64,000 nucleotides of DNA. Source: Rhodococcus sp. OK519. Lineage in GTDB: Bacteria; Actinomycetota; Actinomycetes; Mycobacteriales; Mycobacteriaceae. A program made the position numbers and the translations under genes. Shown in pieces: positions 16,767 to 28,490 of the stretch. The stretch covers positions 1,488,001 through 1,552,000 of the forward strand of contig NZ_QAOW01000001.1 in the NCBI RefSeq assembly GCF_003051005.1, written 5' to 3'. A model generated the notes under the pieces. That model saw only the letters and a list, made by a program, of their open reading frames with translations, was not told where the DNA came from and did no database searches. How positions within the stretch are numbered: the stretch's first letter is position 1; each line of letters starts with the position of its first letter.

Positions 16767-18095
16767 GTGAGTTCACGCAATGAGGCCCTCGTGTCCAAGG
16801 GGGGCAATCTGCCCCCCGCCAGCGCCGGTCTGACGGAGCGTTCCGGTCACGAACCGGACCCCGGTGGTCATTGGGGTGTGTACGGCGGTCGGCACGTCCC
16901 CGAGGCGCTGATGGCGGTCATCGAGGAGGTCACCGCCGAGTACGAGAAGGCTCGTACGGACGACGGGTTCCTCGACGAGTTGGATCGCCTCCAGCGTGAC
17001 TACACCGGTCGTCCGTCTCCGATCTTCGAGGCCACTCGGCTGCGCGAGCATGCCGGTGGCGCCCGCATCCTCCTCAAGCGTGAAGATCTGAACCACACCG
17101 GATCTCACAAGATCAACAATGTGCTCGGGCAGGTGTTGCTCGCGAAGCGCATGGGTAAGACGAGGATCATCGCCGAGACCGGCGCCGGTCAGCACGGTGT
17201 CGCGACCGCGACCGCGTGCGCTCTGCTGGGCCTCGAGTGCGTCGTCTACATGGGTGCGGTCGACACCCGACGTCAGGCCCTCAACGTCGCCCGGATGCGC
17301 CTGCTCGGCGCGGAGGTCGTGTCCGTCGAGTCGGGTTCCTCGACGTTGAAGGACGCGATCAACGAGGCGCTGCGTGACTGGGTCACCAACGCCGATCGCA
17401 CCTACTACTGCTTCGGCACCGCCGCCGGTCCACACCCGTTCCCGTTGCTCGTGCGCGATTTCCAGCGCGTCGTGGGTCTCGAGGCGCGAGCCCAGGTGCA
17501 GTCGCTCACGGGCGGTCTGCCCGACGCGGTCGTCGCATGCGTCGGCGGCGGGTCGAACGCGATCGGCATCTTCCACGCGTTCATCGGTGACCCTTCGGTC
17601 AAGCTCGTGGGATACGAGGCGGCCGGCGATGGCGTCGAGACCGGTCGGCACGCAGCAACTTTCGCCGGGGGCACCCCGGGCGCCTTCCAGGGGGCGTTCT
17701 CGTACCTGCTGCAGGACGAGGACGGCCAGACCATCGAGTCGCACTCGATCTCCGCCGGCCTGGACTACCCCGGCGTGGGCCCGGAGCACGCGTACCTCAA
17801 GGACACGGGGCGCGCGTCGTACGAGCCGATCACCGACGCCGAGGCAATGGACGCGCTGCTGCTGCTGTCGCGCGCCGAGGGCATCATCCCGGCGATCGAG
17901 TCGGCGCACGCCGTCGCCGGAGCCCTGAAGTTGGGCCGTGAACTGGGCGAGGGAGCGATCATCGTCGTCAGCCTGTCCGGCCGCGGCGACAAGGACATGG
18001 ACACGGCAGCGCAGTGGTTCGGGCTGTTCGACAACGACGCGGCCGCCGACACCGCCGATACTGCTGATTCGACCGAGGAAGGTACGGCCAAGTGA
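16767..18095 (+). CDS. trpB: Tryptophan synthase beta chain
   Basis: This PLP enzyme of 442 residues joins indole and serine. The PLP Lys is in [14 protein letters not shown], and the phosphate-binding glycine loop is VGGGSNAIG. An AETGAGQHG motif and an allosteric GRGDKDMDT segment are also present. The start is uncertain: the GTG at 16767 and an ATG at 16743 are both in frame and neither has a clean ribosome site. The C-terminal acidic tail with repeated ADTAD is not part of the fold. Confidence 0.95.
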   Translation: MSSRNEALVSKGGNLPPASAGLTERSGHEPDPGGHWGVYGGRHVPEALMAVIEEVTAEYEKARTDDGFLDELDRLQRDYTGRPSPIFEATRLREHAGGARILLKREDLNHTGSHKINNVLGQVLLAKRMGKTRIIAETGAGQHGVATATACALLGLECVVYMGAVDTRRQALNVARMRLLGAEVVSVESGSSTLKDAINEALRDWVTNADRTYYCFGTAAGPHPFPLLVRDFQRVVGLEARAQVQSLTGGLPDAVVACVGGGSNAIGIFHAFIGDPSVKLVGYEAAGDGVETGRHAATFAGGTPGAFQGAFSYLLQDEDGQTIESHSISAGLDYPGVGPEHAYLKDTGRASYEPITDAEAMDALLLLSRAEGIIPAIESAHAVAGALKLGRELGEGAIIVVSLSGRGDKDMDTAAQWFGLFDNDAAADTADTADSTEEGTAK

Positions 18096-18895
18096 GTCAG
18101 AAGGATTCGCGCCTGGCGCCCACGTTCGCGAAGTGCCGCGACGAGAAGCGTGCCGCGCTGGTCGGGTATCTGCCCGCCGGCTACCCGGACATCGCGACGT
18201 CGATCGACGTCTACAAGACGATGGTCGATGCGGGATGCGACATCATCGAGGTCGGCATCGCGTACTCGGACCCGGTGATGGACGGGCCCACCATCCAGTC
18301 GGCGGCCGAGACGGCGCTGCGCAACGGTGTCCGTGTCCGCGACGTGTTCACCGTCGTCGAGCAGATCGCCTCGGTCGGTGGCAACGCCGTCGTCATGACG
18401 TACTGGAACCCGGTGCTCCAGTACGGCGTCGACCGGTTCTCCCGTGATCTCGCGTCCGCCGGTGGCCTCGGACTGATCACGCCGAACCTCATTCCCGAGG
18501 AGGCCGGTGAGTGGATGGAAGCATCCGACGAACATCACCTCGACCGGATCTTCCTGGTCGCGCCCTCGTCCACCGAGGAGCGCCTGGCGATGACGCTCGA
18601 GGCGAGCAGTGGCTTCATCTACGCGGCCTCGACGATGGGTGTCACCGGCGCGCGTGACGCGGTGTCGTCGATGGCGCCCGAGTTGACCGCTCGGATCCGC
18701 GAGCATTCGGACATCCCGGTCGGTGTCGGGCTCGGTGTGCGCTCCGGCGCACAGGCTGCCGAGATCGCCTCCTACGCGGATGCCGTGATCGTCGGGTCTG
18801 CCATCGTCTCTGCTGTCGAGAACGGGCTGGGCGCGGTTCGCGCCCTCACGACTGAACTCGCGGAGGGCGTGCGCTCGGCTACCGTGGCGTCGTGA
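18092..18895 (+). CDS. trpA: Tryptophan synthase alpha chain
   Basis: The 267-residue alpha subunit cleaves indole-3-glycerol phosphate and channels indole to TrpB. The catalytic Glu is in [17 protein letters not shown], which also holds the catalytic Asp region, and the phosphate-binding end reads [13 protein letters not shown]. The GTG start overlaps the trpB stop in a GTGA junction, fitting equal production of the two subunits. Confidence 0.95.
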   Translation: MSQKDSRLAPTFAKCRDEKRAALVGYLPAGYPDIATSIDVYKTMVDAGCDIIEVGIAYSDPVMDGPTIQSAAETALRNGVRVRDVFTVVEQIASVGGNAVVMTYWNPVLQYGVDRFSRDLASAGGLGLITPNLIPEEAGEWMEASDEHHLDRIFLVAPSSTEERLAMTLEASSGFIYAASTMGVTGARDAVSSMAPELTARIREHSDIPVGVGLGVRSGAQAAEIASYADAVIVGSAIVSAVENGLGAVRALTTELAEGVRSATVAS

Positions 18896-19869
18896 CTTCG
18901 ATGGTGACTTCGACCGAATTGCTCGCCTACATCCCCAGCCCAGCGCAGGGTGTGTGGCATGTGGGGCCCCTGGCCCTGCGGGCCTACGCGCTGTGCATCA
19001 TCGTCGGCATCGTCGTCGCGATCGTGTGGGGCGACCGTCGCTGGGTTGCGCGCGGTGGCGAGAAGGGCACCGTCCTCGACATCGCTGTCTGGGCGGTACC
19101 GTTCGGTCTGATCGGCGGTCGCCTGTATCACGTCATCACCGACTGGTCGACGTACTTCGGCGAGGGCGGAAGCCCCGCCGATGCCCTCAAGATCTGGCAG
19201 GGCGGCCTGGGTATCTGGGGTGCCGTCGCACTGGGCGCGGTCGGTGCCTGGATCGGTTGCCGTCGACGCGGGATTCCGTTGCCGGCCTTAGGTGACGCGA
19301 TCGCGCCGGCCATCGTGCTGGCGCAGGCGATCGGGAGGCTCGGCAACTGGTTCAACCAGGAGTTGTACGGCCGCGAGACCACCGTGCCGTGGGGTCTCGA
19401 GATCTACGAGCGCACCGACGCGTCGGGCCGCGTCGACACCCTGAACGGCGTGTCGAACGGTGTCGTACAACAGGTGGTGCATCCGACATTCCTGTACGAG
19501 CTGGTCTGGAACCTGCTGATCGTCGTGCTGCTTGTCGCTGTGGATCGCCGATTCAAGATCGGCCACGGGCGTCTGTTCGCGCTGTACGTCGCCGGCTACT
19601 GTGCCGGGCGTTTCTGGATCGAACTCATGCGCTCGGACCACGCGACCGAGATCCTCGGTATCCGCGTGAACTCGTTCACGTCGGCAATCGTGTTCCTTGC
19701 CGCTGTGGCGTACTTTGTCCTGGCCAAGAAGGGGCGCGAGGAACCGTCGGATCTACAGCCGCATCGGGCGGGCGGGCAGGCCGCCGTCGCGGCGGACACG
19801 GATGACGCGTCCGTAAACACCGACCGGACCGACGGGGACAGGTCCGAAGTGAACGGGGAAAAGAAATGA
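18892..19869 (+). CDS. lgt: Prolipoprotein diacylglyceryl transferase
   Basis: This 325-residue multi-pass membrane enzyme attaches diacylglycerol to the lipobox Cys of lipoproteins. The family signature GRLGNWFNQELYGRET, with the catalytic Arg, is present near residue 145, and the earlier GLIGGRLYHV motif is also there. About seven hydrophobic segments are visible, and the last 50 residues are hydrophilic. It overlaps trpA by four bases, as in other mycolata where lgt follows trpA. Confidence 0.95.
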   Translation: MTSMVTSTELLAYIPSPAQGVWHVGPLALRAYALCIIVGIVVAIVWGDRRWVARGGEKGTVLDIAVWAVPFGLIGGRLYHVITDWSTYFGEGGSPADALKIWQGGLGIWGAVALGAVGAWIGCRRRGIPLPALGDAIAPAIVLAQAIGRLGNWFNQELYGRETTVPWGLEIYERTDASGRVDTLNGVSNGVVQQVVHPTFLYELVWNLLIVVLLVAVDRRFKIGHGRLFALYVAGYCAGRFWIELMRSDHATEILGIRVNSFTSAIVFLAAVAYFVLAKKGREEPSDLQPHRAGGQAAVAADTDDASVNTDRTDGDRSEVNGEKK

Positions 19870-20597
19870 CCGAGCAGCCGGATCTGTCCAAGAAGTCCGG
19901 GTCGTCGGGACAGGGTGGACCGCAGGGGGCGCCGCAGCCCCCGGAGTTCGGTTCGCCGTTCGACTACGACGCCACCGCGGATGCCTCGATGACCGAATCG
20001 ACTTCCGGGACGTCGTCGGTGCCGCCGTCCGGTGGCAGCACCGCCGGACCGGGCTGGGACACCTACTCGGGCGTCGGAAACGGCCCGGGCTGGGGAAGCG
20101 GTCCCAGCTACCCGTCTCCGGTGGACGATCAGTTGCCGCCGGCCTCGTGGCCGGTCGAGGAGCCTCCGCAGTACGGCGCGTCGGCCGCACCCCCGCCGCC
20201 GGTCTACCCGCCTGCATCGGCCTACCCGTCGGCCCCGGGGTATCCCGCGCCGGGTGTCGGAAATCCGGCACCCTACGGCGGGTACGGAGACCCGAGCGCG
20301 CCGTTCGGTCGCGACCCGATGACCGGCGAGCCGTACTCGGGCAAGTCGAGGGCCACCGCCGGCCTGCTGCAGATCCTGCTCGGTTTCATCTCCCTGCCCG
20401 GCATCGGCCGCCTGTACATCGGCAGCATCGGTATCGGACTGATCCAGTTGTTGGTCTTCTGGCTCGGCCTGCTCAGCACAGTCTTCGGAATCGGGTTCGT
20501 CATCTTCCCGGTGATCTGGATCTGGGCGTTCGTCGACGGCATCCTGATGCTCACCGGCGCCGTGCGCGACCCTCAGGGGCGACCGCTCAAGACCTGA
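19866..20597 (+). CDS. TM2 domain protein with Pro/Gly-rich N-terminus
   Basis: Residues 1-155 of 243 are rich in proline, glycine and tyrosine without a fold. From about 158 a TM2 domain begins: [22 protein letters not shown], then a second helix and a final [16 protein letters not shown]2 proteins have two membrane helices with a G-x-x-R/H-F/L-Y turn; function is not established. The ATG overlaps the lgt stop. It is the last gene before a strong terminator. Confidence 0.85.
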   Translation: MTEQPDLSKKSGSSGQGGPQGAPQPPEFGSPFDYDATADASMTESTSGTSSVPPSGGSTAGPGWDTYSGVGNGPGWGSGPSYPSPVDDQLPPASWPVEEPPQYGASAAPPPPVYPPASAYPSAPGYPAPGVGNPAPYGGYGDPSAPFGRDPMTGEPYSGKSRATAGLLQILLGFISLPGIGRLYIGSIGIGLIQLLVFWLGLLSTVFGIGFVIFPVIWIWAFVDGILMLTGAVRDPQGRPLKT

Positions 20598-20628
20598 TTG
20601 CGGCTGGGGACATCCCACAACGAACACA

Positions 20629-20667
20629 CCGCCCGCGCCGATTCTCGGCGCGGGCGGTTCGTATTTT
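20629..20667 (+). terminator. Terminator of the trp-lgt-TM2 transcript
   Basis: A perfect 12-bp stem of G and C (CCGCCCGCGCCG pairing with CGGCGCGGGCGG) with a 5-base loop is followed by a T-rich tail ending TATTTT. Confidence 0.9.
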
Positions 20668-20696
20668 CGCCATCGCTTCGGGTGGCCTTCACGCGG

Positions 20697-20702
20697 TAAA
20701 CT
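20697..20702 (+). promoter_or_regulatory. Candidate -10 box for gltB
   Basis: TAAACT fits TANNNT and stands 30 bases after the preceding terminator. It implies a 5' leader of roughly 178 bases before the gltB GTG. The -35 region is poor. Confidence 0.35.
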
Positions 20703-20886
20703 TGCCCGGCCGGGTGTGGACTCGGCAACCTTCACGGGTCGACAGCAGTGCCGGAAGACCCCGATCGATGCAGTCAGCACCCGTAATGGGCGACTCCTCC
20801 AGGGCGTCGCCGTAGAAAGTGCGCGACGCGCGATGGCCCGCAGCGACCGCTTCCCGGAGCGTTCGGGGCCGGTGTGGAGGTGCTCG
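20703..20886 (+). other. gltB 5' leader
   Basis: The stretch between the probable promoter and the gltB start is about 180 bases, long for a housekeeping gene. It holds a 6-bp stem (GGCGAC at 20789-20794 with GTCGCC at 20806-20811) and short open frames but no riboswitch class that I recognise. The last bases give a GGAGG ribosome site. Confidence 0.35.
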
Positions 20887-23800
20887 GTGCTGTTTTCTCG
20901 GCAACCCGATTCCGGTGGCCTCTATGTTCGTGACCGCGAATCCGATTCGTGTGGTGTGGCGATGGTTGCCGACATTCACGGCCGTCGATCGCACGGGATC
21001 GTTGCGGACGCGCTGCTCGCACTCGAGAACCTCGAACACCGTGGCGCCGCGGGTGCGGAGGTCAACAGTGGTGATGGCGCGGGCATTCTGATCCAGCTCC
21101 CGGTCGAGTTCTTCCGTGGCCTCGTCCCGTTCGAGTTGCCGGGCCTCAGCCCCGACGGCTTCCATACCTTCGCGGCGGGGATCTGTTTCCTGCCGACCGA
21201 CCCGGAGATCAGGCGTGCGGCGCGCGAGCGCGTGGCCGGGATCGCGGAACAGGAAGGCGTCGACGTCATCGGCTGGCACGAGGTGGGCGTCGACCCGCTC
21301 GGGGCGGACATCGGCGTCACCGCGCACTCGTGCATGCCGCACATGACGTATCTGTTCGTCGCGGCACGGTCCGACGACGGTGCTCAGCTCGGCGGAGTCG
21401 ATCTCGATCGCCGGGTGTACGGCCTGCGGAAGCGTGCCGAGCAGTTGTCGGAGGACGTCGAACGCGCCGGCACCGCGGTCTACTTTCCGTCGCTGTCAAG
21501 TCGGACGATGACCTTCAAGGGAATGCTCACCACCGCCCAACTCGGGCTGTACTTTCCCGAACTACGTGACCCGCTGATGATGAGCGCGATTGCCGTGGTG
21601 CACAGTCGCTTCTCCACGAACACGTTCCCGTCGTGGCCGCTCGCCCACCCGTTCCGGTTCATCGCCCACAATGGAGAGATCAACACGGTTCGCGGGAACC
21701 GGAACCGGATGCGTTCGCGGGAGGCGATGCTCGCGAGCGCGGTCATCCCCGGCGATCTGCGCCGCCTGTACCCGATCTGCGCACCCGACGCCTCCGATTC
21801 GGCCTCGTTCGACGAGGTCCTCGAACTGCTTCACCTCGGAGGGCGATCGCTGCCGCACGCCGTGTTGATGATGATCCCGGAGGCCTGGGAGAACCGCACC
21901 GACATGCCTGCGTCGCTGCGCGCGTTCTACCAATTCCACGCCTCGCTGATGGAACCGTGGGACGGCCCGGCGTGTGTGACGTTCACGGACGGCACCGTGG
22001 TGGGGGCGGTCCTCGACCGCAACGGGTTGCGTCCCGGCAGGTGGTGGCGCGCCGGCGACGGACGGGTCGTGCTGGCGAGTGAGAGCGGCGTGCTGCCCAT
22101 TCCGCAGTCCGAGGTGATCGAGAAGGGTCGACTCGAACCGGGGGAGATGTTCCTCGTCGACACCGAGGCGGGCCGTGTCGTGCCGGACAAGGAGGTGAAG
22201 GAGCAACTGGCGGCGCAGCTGCCTTACGAGGAATGGCTGCACGCCGGCCTGCTCGCCCTGCGGTCGCTGCCGGGCCGAGGCCGGGCTGTCCACGACCACG
22301 AGTCGGTGGTCCGCCGGCAGTTGGCGTTCGGCTACACCGAGGAGGAGCAGCGGGTGCTGATGTCGCCGATGGCGACGTCGGGCGGGGAACCGATCGGCTC
22401 GATGGGCACAGACACCCCCATTGCCGTGCTCTCGCAGCGTCCTCGCCTGCTCTACGACTACTTCGTCGAGCTGTTCGCGCAGGTCACGAACCCGCCACTG
22501 GATGCGATCCGGGAGGAGATCGTCACGTCGCTGCGTCGCGTGATGGGTCCCGAGCAGAACTTGCTCGAGCCCACCGCTGCGTCGTGCCGGCAGATCGTGC
22601 TGTCCTGGCCGGTGCTCGACAACGACGAGCTGGCGAAGATCGTCGGCATCAATGCGGACGGGGACTGCCCCGGGTTCGCGACAACGGTGCTGCGAGCTCT
22701 GTATCGGGCGGACTCCGGCGGCGAGGGAATGGCGGAGGCGATCGAGGATCTGCGCGCGGAGGCGAGCGCGGCGATCGCGAACGGGTATCGCACACTGGTG
22801 ATCTCGGATCGGGACTCCGATCATCTGCGAGCGCCGATACCGTCGTTGCTTGCCGTGTCGGCGGTGCACCACCACCTCGTCCGGACGAAGGAGCGGACGA
22901 AGGTCGCGCTGGTGGTGGAGACCGGCGACGCCCGCGAAGTGCACCACATCGCGCTGCTGATCGGGTGCGGGGCCGCCGCCGTCAACCCGTACCTGGCGAT
23001 GGAATCCATCGAGGACCTGGTGGCCGAGGGCGAACTGACGGGAGTGGAGTCGTCCGTGGCGGTGCGGAACTACCTCGTCGCGCTCGGCAAGGGTGTGCTC
23101 AAGGTGATGTCGAAGATGGGCATCTCGACGGTCGGGTCGTACACCGCCGCACAGGTTTTCGAGGCAATCGGGCTCTCGAACGAGGTGGTCGACGAGTACT
23201 TCACCGGGACCGTCAGCCGTCTGGGAGGCGTCGGGTTGGACGTCCTGGCGCGCGAGGTGGAACTACGGCACCGCGAGGCGTACCCGGAGAATCCGTCGTC
23301 GCAGGTGCATCGACGCCTCGACGTCGGCGGAATCTACCAGTACCGGCGCGGGGGCGAGCTGCACCTGTTCACCCCCGAGACCGTGTTCTTGCTGCAGCAC
23401 GCCACCCGGACGGGTCGGGTAGACGTCTTCGAGCGGTACAGCGCCGAGGTCGATCGGCTGTCCGCGGAGGGCGGGACGCTGCGCGGGCTGTTCGAGTTCC
23501 GCCGCGGGCTGCGGCCCCCGGTGCCGATCGAGGAAGTCGAACCGGCAGAGTCGATCTTCGCGCGATTCAACACGGGCGCGATGAGCTACGGATCGATCTC
23601 GGCGGAGGCGCACGAGACGATGGCGGTGGCAATGAACCGTCTGGGTGGCCGTTCCAACTCGGGTGAGGGCGGCGAGGACGTCGACCGCCTGTACGACCCG
23701 ATGCGGCGCAGTGCCGTCAAACAGGTCGCGAGCGGGCGGTTCGGGGTCACCAGCGACTACCTCGTCCACGCCTCCGATATCCAGATCAAGATGGCGCAGG

Positions 23801-25470
23801 GCGCCAAGCCCGGTGAGGGCGGCCAGCTTCCGGCGTTCAAGGTCTATCCGTGGATTGCGCGGACTCGGCACTCGACACCCGGGGTGGGTCTCATCTCGCC
23901 GCCGCCGCACCACGACATCTATTCCATCGAGGACCTGGCCCAGCTCATCCACGATCTCAAGAATGCGAACGAGAACGCTCGCGTGCACGTCAAGCTCGTC
24001 AGCTCGGTGGGCGTCGGCACGGTGGCGGCCGGGGTCAGCAAGGCGCACGCCGACGTGGTCCTCATCTCCGGGCACGACGGCGGTACGGGGGCATCGCCTC
24101 TCACCTCGCTCGAACACGCGGGCCTGCCGTGGGAGGTGGGACTCGCGGACGCGCAGCAGACCCTCGTGCTCAACGGTCTCCGTGACCGGATCACGGTGCA
24201 GTGCGACGGCGGCCTGCGGACCGCGCGCGACGTGATGGTCGCGATGCTGCTCGGCGCCGAGGAGTTCGGATTCTCGACCGCGCCGCTGATCGCGGCCGGC
24301 TGCATCATGATGCGAGTCTGTCACCTCGACACCTGCCCGGTCGGCGTGGCCACGCAGAATCCGGAGCTGCGCAAGAGGTTCACCGGCAAGCCCGAGTTCG
24401 TCGAGGAATTCTTCCGATTCGTCGCGGCAGGTGTCCGCGAGCATCTCGCCGAACTGGGATTCCGCACCATCGACGAGGCGGTGGGGCATCCCGAACTGCT
24501 CGAGACGGCGGTCGGGGTCGCGCACTGGAAGAGTCGGGGTCTCGACCTCACCCCGATCTTCGCGAACGAGGACACACTCACCGGTGTCGGGATTCCGCAG
24601 CGGCGCCGCGTCCGCGCGCAGGAACACGGACTCGATCTGGCATTGGATCGCACCCTGATCCAACTGGCAGAAGGCGCCCTCGAGGACGCGCTGCCCGTAC
24701 GCCTCGAGTTGCCCGTCCGCAACGTCAACCGGACCGTCGGGACACTGCTCGGCTCCGAGGTCACCCGGCGGTACGGCGCGGCCGGTCTGCCCGACGACAC
24801 GATCCGGGTCCAGCTCGAGGGGTCGGCGGGACAGTCGCTCGGGGCCTTCCTGCCGCACGGGATCACGATCGATCTCGTCGGCGACGCGAACGACTATGTC
24901 GGCAAGGGGCTCTCGGGCGGACGCGTGGTCGTCCGGCCCGCCGACGACGTGCTGTTCCTGCCGGAGACGCAGGTGATCGCCGGGAACACGCTGCTGTACG
25001 GAGCCACGTCGGGCGAGGCGTTCCTGCGCGGCAAGGTGGGTGAACGCTTCTGCGTGCGCAACTCCGGAGCGGTCGCGATCACGGAGGGCGTCGGCGACCA
25101 CGCCTGCGAGTACATGACCGGCGGCCGAGTGGTCGTCCTCGGCCCGACCGGCCGAAACCTCGCGGCCGGCATGTCGGGCGGGATCGCGTTCCTGCTCGAC
25201 GCCGACCGGACGAAGATCAACACTGCGATGGTCCGGTTGCTGGTGCCCGACGGCGACGACCTGCAGTGGCTGCGGGTGGTGATCGAACAGCACCTGCGGT
25301 GGACCGGTTCCGCGGTGGCCGCGTCGGTGCTTGCCGACTGGCCGCGTCGCTCGGCGCTGTTCACGAAGGTCATGCCCACCGACTACCAGCGCGTCCTCGA
25401 GGCGACGCGGGTAGCACGGGCCGAAGGACTCGACGTCGACACCGCGATCATGGAGGCGGCCCGTGGCTGA
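20887..25470 (+). CDS. gltB: Glutamate synthase (NADPH) large subunit
   Basis: The 1527-residue enzyme transfers glutamine amide nitrogen to 2-oxoglutarate. After an N-terminal propeptide the nucleophile Cys of the amidotransferase domain is Cys22 in DSCGVAM. Further motifs are the GEINT segment near residue 260, the FMN-domain region with NSGEGGED and [10 protein letters not shown], and the 3Fe-4S cysteines in [12 protein letters not shown]. The C-terminal GXGXG structural domain includes [10 protein letters not shown] chose GTG 20887, with GGAGG six bases upstream, over the ATG at 20716, which would add 57 residues ahead of the usual start. Confidence 0.95.
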   Translation: MLFSRQPDSGGLYVRDRESDSCGVAMVADIHGRRSHGIVADALLALENLEHRGAAGAEVNSGDGAGILIQLPVEFFRGLVPFELPGLSPDGFHTFAAGICFLPTDPEIRRAARERVAGIAEQEGVDVIGWHEVGVDPLGADIGVTAHSCMPHMTYLFVAARSDDGAQLGGVDLDRRVYGLRKRAEQLSEDVERAGTAVYFPSLSSRTMTFKGMLTTAQLGLYFPELRDPLMMSAIAVVHSRFSTNTFPSWPLAHPFRFIAHNGEINTVRGNRNRMRSREAMLASAVIPGDLRRLYPICAPDASDSASFDEVLELLHLGGRSLPHAVLMMIPEAWENRTDMPASLRAFYQFHASLMEPWDGPACVTFTDGTVVGAVLDRNGLRPGRWWRAGDGRVVLASESGVLPIPQSEVIEKGRLEPGEMFLVDTEAGRVVPDKEVKEQLAAQLPYEEWLHAGLLALRSLPGRGRAVHDHESVVRRQLAFGYTEEEQRVLMSPMATSGGEPIGSMGTDTPIAVLSQRPRLLYDYFVELFAQVTNPPLDAIREEIVTSLRRVMGPEQNLLEPTAASCRQIVLSWPVLDNDELAKIVGINADGDCPGFATTVLRALYRADSGGEGMAEAIEDLRAEASAAIANGYRTLVISDRDSDHLRAPIPSLLAVSAVHHHLVRTKERTKVALVVETGDAREVHHIALLIGCGAAAVNPYLAMESIEDLVAEGELTGVESSVAVRNYLVALGKGVLKVMSKMGISTVGSYTAAQVFEAIGLSNEVVDEYFTGTVSRLGGVGLDVLAREVELRHREAYPENPSSQVHRRLDVGGIYQYRRGGELHLFTPETVFLLQHATRTGRVDVFERYSAEVDRLSAEGGTLRGLFEFRRGLRPPVPIEEVEPAESIFARFNTGAMSYGSISAEAHETMAVAMNRLGGRSNSGEGGEDVDRLYDPMRRSAVKQVASGRFGVTSDYLVHASDIQIKMAQGAKPGEGGQLPAFKVYPWIARTRHSTPGVGLISPPPHHDIYSIEDLAQLIHDLKNANENARVHVKLVSSVGVGTVAAGVSKAHADVVLISGHDGGTGASPLTSLEHAGLPWEVGLADAQQTLVLNGLRDRITVQCDGGLRTARDVMVAMLLGAEEFGFSTAPLIAAGCIMMRVCHLDTCPVGVATQNPELRKRFTGKPEFVEEFFRFVAAGVREHLAELGFRTIDEAVGHPELLETAVGVAHWKSRGLDLTPIFANEDTLTGVGIPQRRRVRAQEHGLDLALDRTLIQLAEGALEDALPVRLELPVRNVNRTVGTLLGSEVTRRYGAAGLPDDTIRVQLEGSAGQSLGAFLPHGITIDLVGDANDYVGKGLSGGRVVVRPADDVLFLPETQVIAGNTLLYGATSGEAFLRGKVGERFCVRNSGAVAITEGVGDHACEYMTGGRVVVLGPTGRNLAAGMSGGIAFLLDADRTKINTAMVRLLVPDGDDLQWLRVVIEQHLRWTGSAVAASVLADWPRRSALFTKVMPTDYQRVLEATRVARAEGLDVDTAIMEAARG

Positions 25471-26968
25471 TCCCCAGGGATTCCTGCACGTGGCCAAGCA
25501 GGAAGCGCGCAAACGTCCCGTCGACGAACGCATCCACGACTGGCGCGAGGTGTATGCGGCGCAGTCCGCCGCCGAACGGGCCCACGAGGTGTCCGAGCAG
25601 GCGCGCCGGTGCATGGACTGCGGGATCCCGTTCTGTCATTCGGGCAGTGCCGGGTGCCCGCTCGGGAACCTGATCCCCGAGTGGAACGACCTGGTACGAC
25701 GCGGGCGGTGGGATGCCGCGGCCGAACGGCTGCACGCCACCAACAACTTTCCCGAGTTCACCGGCCGGGTCTGTCCGGCACCCTGCGAGGCCGCGTGCGT
25801 GCTGTCGCTCGCCGACACCCACACCACCGGGAGTGTGACGATCAAACGGATCGAGCAGGCCATCGCCGACGTCGCCTGGGATATGGAGGTGGTCCCGCCG
25901 GTGCGTGCGGCGCTGCGGACCGGCAAGAACGTCGCGGTTGTCGGCTCGGGCCCGGCAGGATTGGCGGCCGCGCAGCAACTCACCCGTGCCGGCCACGAGG
26001 TGACGGTGTACGAGCGTGACGACCGGCTCGGCGGATTGCTGCGGTACGGCATCCCGGAGTTCAAGCTCGAGAAGGCCGTGGTCGAGCGGCGTCTGACCCA
26101 GATGCGCGTGGAGGGAACGCATTTCGTCACCGAGGTGGAGGTGGGTGTCGACCTGGCCGTTCCGGATCTGCACGACCGGTTCGACGCGGTGGTGCTCGCG
26201 ACCGGGGCTCTGCTCGCGCGTGACAACCCGGGTGTCCAGGGTAGGAACCTCGACGGCGTCCACCTGGCGATGGAGTATCTGGTCGCCTCGAATCACGAAT
26301 GTGAGGGCGACGGCGCGACCCGTATCAGCGCGAAGGGCAAGCACGTGGTGATCATCGGGGGCGGTGACACCGGTGCCGACTGCCTGGGGACGGCGCATCG
26401 CCAGGGTGCATTGTCGGTGACGCAGCTGGACTACCACCCGGCCCTGCCGGAGGAGCGGGACGAGGCCTCGATGCCGTGGCCGGCGTGGCCGATGGTGTTA
26501 CGCACGTCACCGGCACACGCCGAAGGGGGTGTCCGCCGCTACGAGGTTGCGGTGCAACGATTCCTCGGTGACGCCGACGGTCACGTCCGCTCGATGGTGC
26601 TTGCGGAGGTTCGGCTCGCGCGCGACGAGCACGGTCGTCGAGTGATCATGCCCGTCGGGGAGGAAATCGAATTGCCCTGTGATATGGCGCTTTTCGCGAT
26701 CGGATTCGAAGGCGTCGAACACGGTCCGCTGCTCGACGACCTCGGGCTCGAGACCAACCGGCGCGGCTCGCTGTCGTGTTCGTCGGACTGGCAGACGGCC
26801 GCGCCCGGCGTGTTCGTGTGCGGCGACGCGCATCGCGGTGCGTCGTTGGTGGTGTGGGCGATCGCAGAAGGCCGCTCGGCGGCGCGGGGTGCCGACGTCT
26901 ACCTGATGGGCTCGTCCGAACTGCCCTCACCCGTGCATCCGACGGCGCTCCCGCTCACCGTCCTCTGA
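25463..26968 (+). CDS. gltD: Glutamate synthase (NADPH) small subunit
   Basis: This 501-residue subunit passes electrons from NADPH through FAD and two 4Fe-4S clusters to GltB. The N-terminal cluster ligands appear in [12 protein letters not shown] and CPAPCEAAC. The FAD site is [13 protein letters not shown] (about residue 157) and the NADPH site [11 protein letters not shown] (about 298). The GTG start overlaps the gltB end by 8 bases. A 17-base tandem duplication begins just inside its stop region. Confidence 0.95.
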   Translation: MADPQGFLHVAKQEARKRPVDERIHDWREVYAAQSAAERAHEVSEQARRCMDCGIPFCHSGSAGCPLGNLIPEWNDLVRRGRWDAAAERLHATNNFPEFTGRVCPAPCEAACVLSLADTHTTGSVTIKRIEQAIADVAWDMEVVPPVRAALRTGKNVAVVGSGPAGLAAAQQLTRAGHEVTVYERDDRLGGLLRYGIPEFKLEKAVVERRLTQMRVEGTHFVTEVEVGVDLAVPDLHDRFDAVVLATGALLARDNPGVQGRNLDGVHLAMEYLVASNHECEGDGATRISAKGKHVVIIGGGDTGADCLGTAHRQGALSVTQLDYHPALPEERDEASMPWPAWPMVLRTSPAHAEGGVRRYEVAVQRFLGDADGHVRSMVLAEVRLARDEHGRRVIMPVGEEIELPCDMALFAIGFEGVEHGPLLDDLGLETNRRGSLSCSSDWQTAAPGVFVCGDAHRGASLVVWAIAEGRSAARGADVYLMGSSELPSPVHPTALPLTVL

Positions 26969-26985
26969 CGCTCACCGTCCTCTGA
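26952..26985 (+). repeat. 17-base tandem duplication spanning the gltD stop
   Basis: CGCTCACCGTCCTCTGA occurs twice head to tail, and a third partial copy CGCTCAC follows. The first copy supplies the last codons and the stop of gltD, so the second copy is non-coding. It looks like a recent slippage or tandem duplication event. Confidence 0.85.
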
Positions 26986-27045
26986 CGCTCACACGGATGT
27001 CATCACACGTTTGCCTGCCGAATAGAGTTCGTTCCCCGGATTGAC

Positions 27046-27051
27046 TAGGCT
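27046..27051 (+). promoter_or_regulatory. -10 box for leaderless pyk
   Basis: TAGGCT lies exactly 6 bases before the pyk GTG, with no ribosome site in between. This is the geometry of leaderless transcripts in mycolata, in which transcription starts on the first base of the start codon. Confidence 0.6.
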
Positions 27052-27057
27052 TTCCCC

Positions 27058-28476
27058 GTGACCCGACGCACGAAGATTGTCTGCACTCTTGGCCCTGCTA
27101 CCGCAAGCGGCGACCGTGTCCGCGAGCTCGTCGAGAGCGGGATGGACGTAGCCAGACTCAACTTCAGTCACGGCGAACACGCTGATCACGAGGACAACTA
27201 CAACCGTGTGCGGGCCGCCTCCGAGGCGACCGGTCGCGCGGTGGGCATCCTCGCCGACCTGCAGGGACCGAAGATCCGCCTCGGTCGTTTCGTCGAGGGC
27301 AAGACGTACTGGGCGACCGGCGAGCAGGTCCGGATCACGGTCGAGGACTGTGAGGGAACCCACGATCGGGTCTCGACCACCTACAAGCAGTTGGCGCAGG
27401 ACGCGAAGCCCGGCGACCGCCTGCTCGTCGACGACGGCAAGATCGGCGTGGTCGTCGAGGCCGTCGACGGCGACGACGTGGTGTGCCGTGTCACCGAGGG
27501 TGGCCCGGTCAGCAACAACAAGGGTGTGTCGCTGCCCGGCATGAACGTGTCGGTGCCCGCGATGTCCGAGAAGGACATCGAAGATCTCGAGTTCGCGCTC
27601 CGACTGGGCGTCGACTTCATCGCGCTGTCCTTTGTGCGCTCGCCCGCGGACGTCGAACTCGTTCACGACGTGATGGACCGCGTCGGTCGCCGCGTGCCGG
27701 TGATCGCGAAGCTCGAGAAGCCCGAAGCGATCGAAAACCTCGAGGCCGTGGTCCTGGCGTTCGACGCGGTCATGGTCGCGCGCGGCGACCTGGGAGTGGA
27801 ACTGCCGCTCGAGCAGGTGCCGCTCGTACAGAAGCGGGCCATCCAGATCGCCCGCGAGAATGCCAAGCCGGTGATCGTCGCGACGCAGATGCTCGAGTCG
27901 ATGATCGAGAACTCCCGTCCCACGCGCGCCGAGGCATCGGACGTCGCGAATGCGGTGCTCGACGGCGCCGACGCCGTGATGCTCTCCGGTGAGACGTCGG
28001 TCGGCAAGTACGTGATGGAGACCGTGCAGACGATGGCGCGAATCCTCGAGGCCGTCGAGACGGATCCGGCACGTGTCCCGCCGCTCACGCACGTCCCGCG
28101 CACCAAGCGCGGCGTCATCTCGTACGGCGCCCGCGACATCGGTGAGCGTCTGGACGCGAAGGCGCTGGTGGCGTTCACGCAGTCCGGCGACACCGTCCGC
28201 CGACTCGCGCGACTGCACTCGCCGCTGCCGCTGCTGGCTTTCACGCCTCTCGAATCGGTGCGCCGCCAGTTGGCACTGTCGTGGGGCACCGAGACGTTCA
28301 TCGTGGACCCGGTGGCCTCGACGGACCAGATGTTCACGCAGGTCGACCACGCACTGCTCTCGCTCGCCCGTTACAACAAGGGCGACCTCGTCGTCATCGT
28401 CGCCGGCTCCCCGCCCGGCACAGTAGGCTCGACCAACCTGATCCACGTGCACCGGATCGGGGAGGAAGACCACTAG
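27058..28476 (+). CDS. pyk: Pyruvate kinase
   Basis: The 472-residue glycolytic enzyme makes pyruvate and ATP from phosphoenolpyruvate and ADP. The start RRTKIVCTLGPAT, the NFSHG motif near residue 41, the Mg-binding MVARGDLGVELP and the NSRPTRAE and LSGETSVGKY segments are all present. The C-terminal allosteric domain is complete. The GTG start has no Shine-Dalgarno site, consistent with a leaderless message behind TAGGCT. Confidence 0.96.
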   Translation: MTRRTKIVCTLGPATASGDRVRELVESGMDVARLNFSHGEHADHEDNYNRVRAASEATGRAVGILADLQGPKIRLGRFVEGKTYWATGEQVRITVEDCEGTHDRVSTTYKQLAQDAKPGDRLLVDDGKIGVVVEAVDGDDVVCRVTEGGPVSNNKGVSLPGMNVSVPAMSEKDIEDLEFALRLGVDFIALSFVRSPADVELVHDVMDRVGRRVPVIAKLEKPEAIENLEAVVLAFDAVMVARGDLGVELPLEQVPLVQKRAIQIARENAKPVIVATQMLESMIENSRPTRAEASDVANAVLDGADAVMLSGETSVGKYVMETVQTMARILEAVETDPARVPPLTHVPRTKRGVISYGARDIGERLDAKALVAFTQSGDTVRRLARLHSPLPLLAFTPLESVRRQLALSWGTETFIVDPVASTDQMFTQVDHALLSLARYNKGDLVVIVAGSPPGTVGSTNLIHVHRIGEEDH

Positions 28477-28490
28477 CGAGGGGACCGCAC

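Noticed and set aside
23263-25614. 783-codon minus-strand open frame opposite gltB
   Set aside because: gltB has complete enzyme motifs on the plus strand, and the antisense frame lacks a ribosome site and any motif.
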